A DNA stretch of 64,000 nt, from contig CAJUTR010000002.1 in assembly GCA_910589665.1 (NCBI GenBank), positions 1 to 64,000 of the forward strand, read 5' to 3'. This document shows, piece by piece, positions 61,557 through 64,000 of the stretch. Numbering within the stretch: position 1 is the first letter of the stretch; every line of letters begins with the position of its first letter. Source of the DNA: an uncultured Eubacterium sp. Lineage in GTDB: Bacteria > Bacillota > Clostridia > Lachnospirales > Lachnospiraceae. The notes beneath the pieces are model-generated. The model made no database searches, was not told the origin of the DNA, and saw only the letters and a list, made by a program, of their open reading frames with translations. The translations under genes were made by a program, and so were the position numbers.

Positions 61557-63493
61557 AACGAAATGTATTGTTATGGGTAATGTTAGGTTTTGTGCTGTGC
61601 AGTGTGTTTTGTCTGGCAAATAGGGAGCTCGTGTCAGCCAGCGAGACAGGAACGGTCGTGACGGGAGGAAGCGACTTGAATATGCGCTCGGCGGTTGGTA
61701 CGACTAGTCCAGTCGTGCTGACGATCCCGAATGGCGCGCAGATCACGGTACTTGATCAAGCGGCCGGATCGGATGCCAATGGCACATGGTACAAGGTAAG
61801 TTATAATGGAGTAGAAGGATATGTGGTAGCGGGTTATGTTGCGCTCGGAAACCAGCCGCCTTCGACGGCAGGGCCATCTGCTTCCGCTGTGCCGTCAGTG
61901 GTGCCGGCCAGCGCTGTGCCAGCGACGCCCTCGCCGGCAGATCCCAGTACGGCTCCCCAGCCGCAGAAGGTTACTGTATACCGCACTAAAACGACATATA
62001 AGAAAATTAGTGTCCCGGCCAAGCTGAAAAAGCAGACGGTCATCCAGAAAAATACATCGGGAAAAGCATTATTTGTAAAAAAGAAAAAGGTTGTGTTAAA
62101 AAAGGGCAAAAGTGTTACAATAATAGCAGAGAAGACAGTCCGCGGGAAAAAGTGGTTTAAGATCCAGTTTAAATCCGGGGGAAAGAAAAGAAAGGGTTAC
62201 ATAAAAAGTACGAATGTGAAGCTTTCTGTAAAAAAAGCGGCCGGTGGTTCAGTAACCGGCGTAAAGACGGCGCTCCGCGTGCGGAAGAAGCCGGGCAGTA
62301 CCGCGCCGTACTCGAAAGTGAATGGCCGCACGATGGTTTTGGCCAAAAAACAGTATGTGGAGGTACTGAAGGCGAGGACTGTCGGGAAAAAGGTGTGGTA
62401 TCAGATCTCATTCCCGTATTACGGAAAGACGTATAAAGGGTATGTGCAGGCAAAATATATCAAGCTTGCCAAACGAAGGATCCAAAAAAAAGTTGCGGTC
62501 ACGGTGCTGAGCGAGAAAGAGTTTGAGGAGGAGATGACGAGACAGGGCTTCCCGGACTCTTATAAAACACAGCTGCGCGTTCTGCATATGGCGTATCCGT
62601 ATTGGCAGTTCCAGGCGTATAAAACCGGCATTAACTGGGACGACGCGGTGAAAGGGGAGTCGAAACTCGGCACGAATCTGATCACGAACGCAAAGTCGGC
62701 GGCGTGGAAATCGAAGGAGAGCGGGGCATACGATACCGCCACTGGGAAATGGACTGTTTTTGACGGTAGTACGTGGGTGGCTGCTTCCAAAGAGGCGATC
62801 ATGTACTATATGGATCCTAGAAATTTCCTGACCGCGCAGGGGATCTTCCAGTTTGAACTGCTGGAATACCAGTCGCAGTATCAGACGAAAGATGGCGTGG
62901 AACACATCCTGTCGAATACGCCGTTTGGCCATGCGAAATTTTCGTATCAAGACGATGTAAGCGGAACGGAAAAAGAAATTTCGTATGCGTCAGCGTTTTG
63001 CGAGGCGGCGAAACAGTCTGGCGTCAGTCCGTATCATCTGGCGTCGCGATCCAAACAGGAGGTCGTGACCGGGGCGTCTTCGGTGAGCAGCGCCGTGACG
63101 GGAACAGCGGACAGTTATCCGGGAATCTTTAACTTTTATAACATTGGAGCCACGAGCGGCACGAATCCGGTAATGAACGGATTGAAATGGGCGAGCAGCG
63201 GCGATACATTCCTTCGTCCGTGGAACAACCGCTACCGTTCGATCGTCGGCGGCGCCATGTATATCGGAAGCAATTATATAAACAGAGGGCAGAATACAGG
63301 CTATCTGCAGAAGTTTAATGTGACATCAAATAATACGTATAATCATCAATATATGACAAATGTGGAAGCGGCCAATTCCGAGGCGCTGAAAACGAGAAAC
63401 GCGTACAGTGGTATGCTGGATTCCGTTCCCCTCGTGTTCTCGATACCGGTCTATGAAAATATGCCGGAGACGAATTGTGCGGCACCACAGTAA
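61553..63493 (+). CDS. Secreted SH3-domain glucosaminidase (autolysin)
   Basis: A 646-residue exported peptidoglycan hydrolase. ATG 61553 follows GGAGG by 7 nt. Signal peptide (about 1-29), an SH3 domain (about 31-98: DLNMRSAVGTTSPVVLTIPN), a Ser/Pro/Ala linker (about 100-140), two Lys-rich regions with further SH3-like folds (about 145-300, VKTALRVRKKPGSTAPYSKV), and a C-terminal glucosaminidase domain (about 315-645) with YMDPRNFLTAQGIFQFELLE, FCEAAKQSGVSPYHLASR, YPGIFNFYNIGAT and GGAMYIGSNYI. The family cleaves between GlcNAc and MurNAc, as in LytD. It starts inside the end of the methyltransferase gene. Confidence 0.87.
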   Translation: MKRNVLLWVMLGFVLCSVFCLANRELVSASETGTVVTGGSDLNMRSAVGTTSPVVLTIPNGAQITVLDQAAGSDANGTWYKVSYNGVEGYVVAGYVALGNQPPSTAGPSASAVPSVVPASAVPATPSPADPSTAPQPQKVTVYRTKTTYKKISVPAKLKKQTVIQKNTSGKALFVKKKKVVLKKGKSVTIIAEKTVRGKKWFKIQFKSGGKKRKGYIKSTNVKLSVKKAAGGSVTGVKTALRVRKKPGSTAPYSKVNGRTMVLAKKQYVEVLKARTVGKKVWYQISFPYYGKTYKGYVQAKYIKLAKRRIQKKVAVTVLSEKEFEEEMTRQGFPDSYKTQLRVLHMAYPYWQFQAYKTGINWDDAVKGESKLGTNLITNAKSAAWKSKESGAYDTATGKWTVFDGSTWVAASKEAIMYYMDPRNFLTAQGIFQFELLEYQSQYQTKDGVEHILSNTPFGHAKFSYQDDVSGTEKEISYASAFCEAAKQSGVSPYHLASRSKQEVVTGASSVSSAVTGTADSYPGIFNFYNIGATSGTNPVMNGLKWASSGDTFLRPWNNRYRSIVGGAMYIGSNYINRGQNTGYLQKFNVTSNNTYNHQYMTNVEAANSEALKTRNAYSGMLDSVPLVFSIPVYENMPETNCAAPQ

Positions 63494-63505
63494 AAGGAGA
63501 AATGG

Positions 63506-64000
63506 ATGAATAGAAAAGTTACCACAAGGATGGCATTGATTGCCGTACTGCTCTGTGCGGCGGCGTCCGTCTTTCTATGTTCTGAGAGAGCGTATGCGGC
63601 AAGCGCAAAAGTCGTGCTTACGTCAGAGCCGCAGAAAGTGAAGGTGGGGGACACATTTCATGTCGTGTGTACGGTTAGCTCTTCTGAGAAATTTCTTGAC
63701 GTTCGGATGAAGCTTCTTTATGACGCGGGAATGTTTGAGTTTGTCCAAGGGGGGAGCAAAGTGAGCGGTGGAAACGGCGAACTTGTGATCTCGTCGGTCG
63801 GAAATGAGGAATCGGTCAAGAAGCGGACGTTTTCCCTTGAATTTAAGGCGTTGAAGAAAGGAGGGGGCGGTTTTGACCTGGACAAGCAGGTTGAGATCGT
63901 AAATGAGGACGGAGAATCGTTTTCGGTATCTTCCGACTTGGTCGGTGTGAGTGTTTCGGAAGCGGAAGGAGAGGGATCGCCGGAAGAGGGGCAGGAGGAG
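63506..64000 (+). CDS. Secreted cohesin-like protein, cut by the window end
   Basis: The first 165 codons of a gene that runs past the end. ATG 63506 has AGGAGA 5 nt upstream and lies 12 nt after the glucosaminidase stop. Signal peptide (about 1-32, ending SERAYAAS), then a domain fitting the cohesin pattern: VVLTSEPQKVKVGDTFHVVC, FLDVRMKLLYDAGMFEFVQG, TFSLEFKALKKGGG and an end strand VGVSVSEAE. An acidic linker (GEGSPEEGQEE) follows at the cut. It is the second cohesin-like secreted protein of the window (the other at 5608-6789). The rest is not visible, so its anchor is unknown. Confidence 0.7.
   Translation, partial: MNRKVTTRMALIAVLLCAAASVFLCSERAYAASAKVVLTSEPQKVKVGDTFHVVCTVSSSEKFLDVRMKLLYDAGMFEFVQGGSKVSGGNGELVISSVGNEESVKKRTFSLEFKALKKGGGGFDLDKQVEIVNEDGESFSVSSDLVGVSVSEAEGEGSPEEGQEE

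Noticed and set aside
1..64000. CRISPR arrays or other regular short repeats
   Set aside because: No series of regularly spaced repeats and no cas-like genes were found anywhere in the window.

Overview
The window looks like a chromosome segment of a spore-forming, Gram-positive anaerobe of the Clostridia, most likely a Lachnospiraceae-type gut bacterium. This rests on a complete Rnf operon, sporulation genes (spoIIID, cwlD, a spore-type GH18 protein, a CotH-like protein), AddAB, DapL, many secreted Lys-rich proteins with Ig-like, SH3 or FN3 modules, a dockerin-bearing M60 peptidase, and purine-rich ribosome binding sites. No species is named because no search could be run.

Layout. 0.3-6.8 kb: a very large secreted M60 (mucin-type) metallopeptidase with an internal dockerin, overlapped by a secreted cohesin-like/FN3 protein. 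6.8-16.6 kb: the main discovery. The sporulation regulator gene spoIIID is split in two. Its N-terminal half is at 6860-6987 and its C-terminal half at 16367-16528. The halves are separated by a 9.38-kb element bounded by an exact 19-bp direct repeat lying inside the gene. Joining across the repeat restores an uninterrupted 95-codon SpoIIID. The element carries a SpoIVCA-type large serine recombinase, a small protein just upstream of it, a hybrid histidine kinase, a group II intron with its reverse transcriptase, two broken leucine-rich-repeat genes and other gene relics. Both spoIIID and the recombinase operon are preceded by sequences that fit the mother-cell sigma-E consensus with 14-nt spacing. 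The picture is a skin-like, developmentally excised element, in spoIIID rather than in sigK.

16.7-22 kb: rnfCDGEAB, the ferredoxin:NAD+ oxidoreductase ion pump. 22-24.7 kb: GH18 protein and CwlD amidase (spore cortex). 24.7-29.3 kb: L,D-transpeptidase (minus strand) and a CotH-kinase surface protein. 29.4-30.4 kb: tRNA-Glu, tRNA-Cys and a DedA membrane protein. 30.5-32.5 kb: a YwgA-like/HD-hydrolase pair in which the HD gene changes frame at a slippery heptamer. 32.6-37.4 kb: second L,D-transpeptidase, leuS, MATE transporter. 37.4-40.5 kb (minus): FliK-like protein and a Y-family DNA polymerase with a LexA-type box in its promoter. 40.6-42.8 kb: dapL and a DUF1002 protein.

42.9-50.9 kb: four tandem wall-polymer genes, three of them fusions of a GT2 glycosyltransferase to a CDP-glycerol glycerophosphotransferase and one a stand-alone phosphotransferase. 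50.9-51.2 kb: a probable 6S RNA. 51.3-53.7 kb: NAD+ synthetase and a membrane-anchored FMN-binding-like protein. 53.8-60.8 kb: addB-addA. 60.8-64 kb: a methyltransferase, an SH3/glucosaminidase autolysin and the start of a second cohesin-like secreted protein cut off by the window end.

How the parts fit: the cell-envelope genes (L,D-transpeptidases, DapL, polymer synthases, glucosaminidase) build and remodel a DAP-type wall; Rnf links ferredoxin to NAD+; and the spoIIID element would add an irreversible DNA-rearrangement step to the mother-cell programme, because no full-length SpoIIID can be made until the element leaves.
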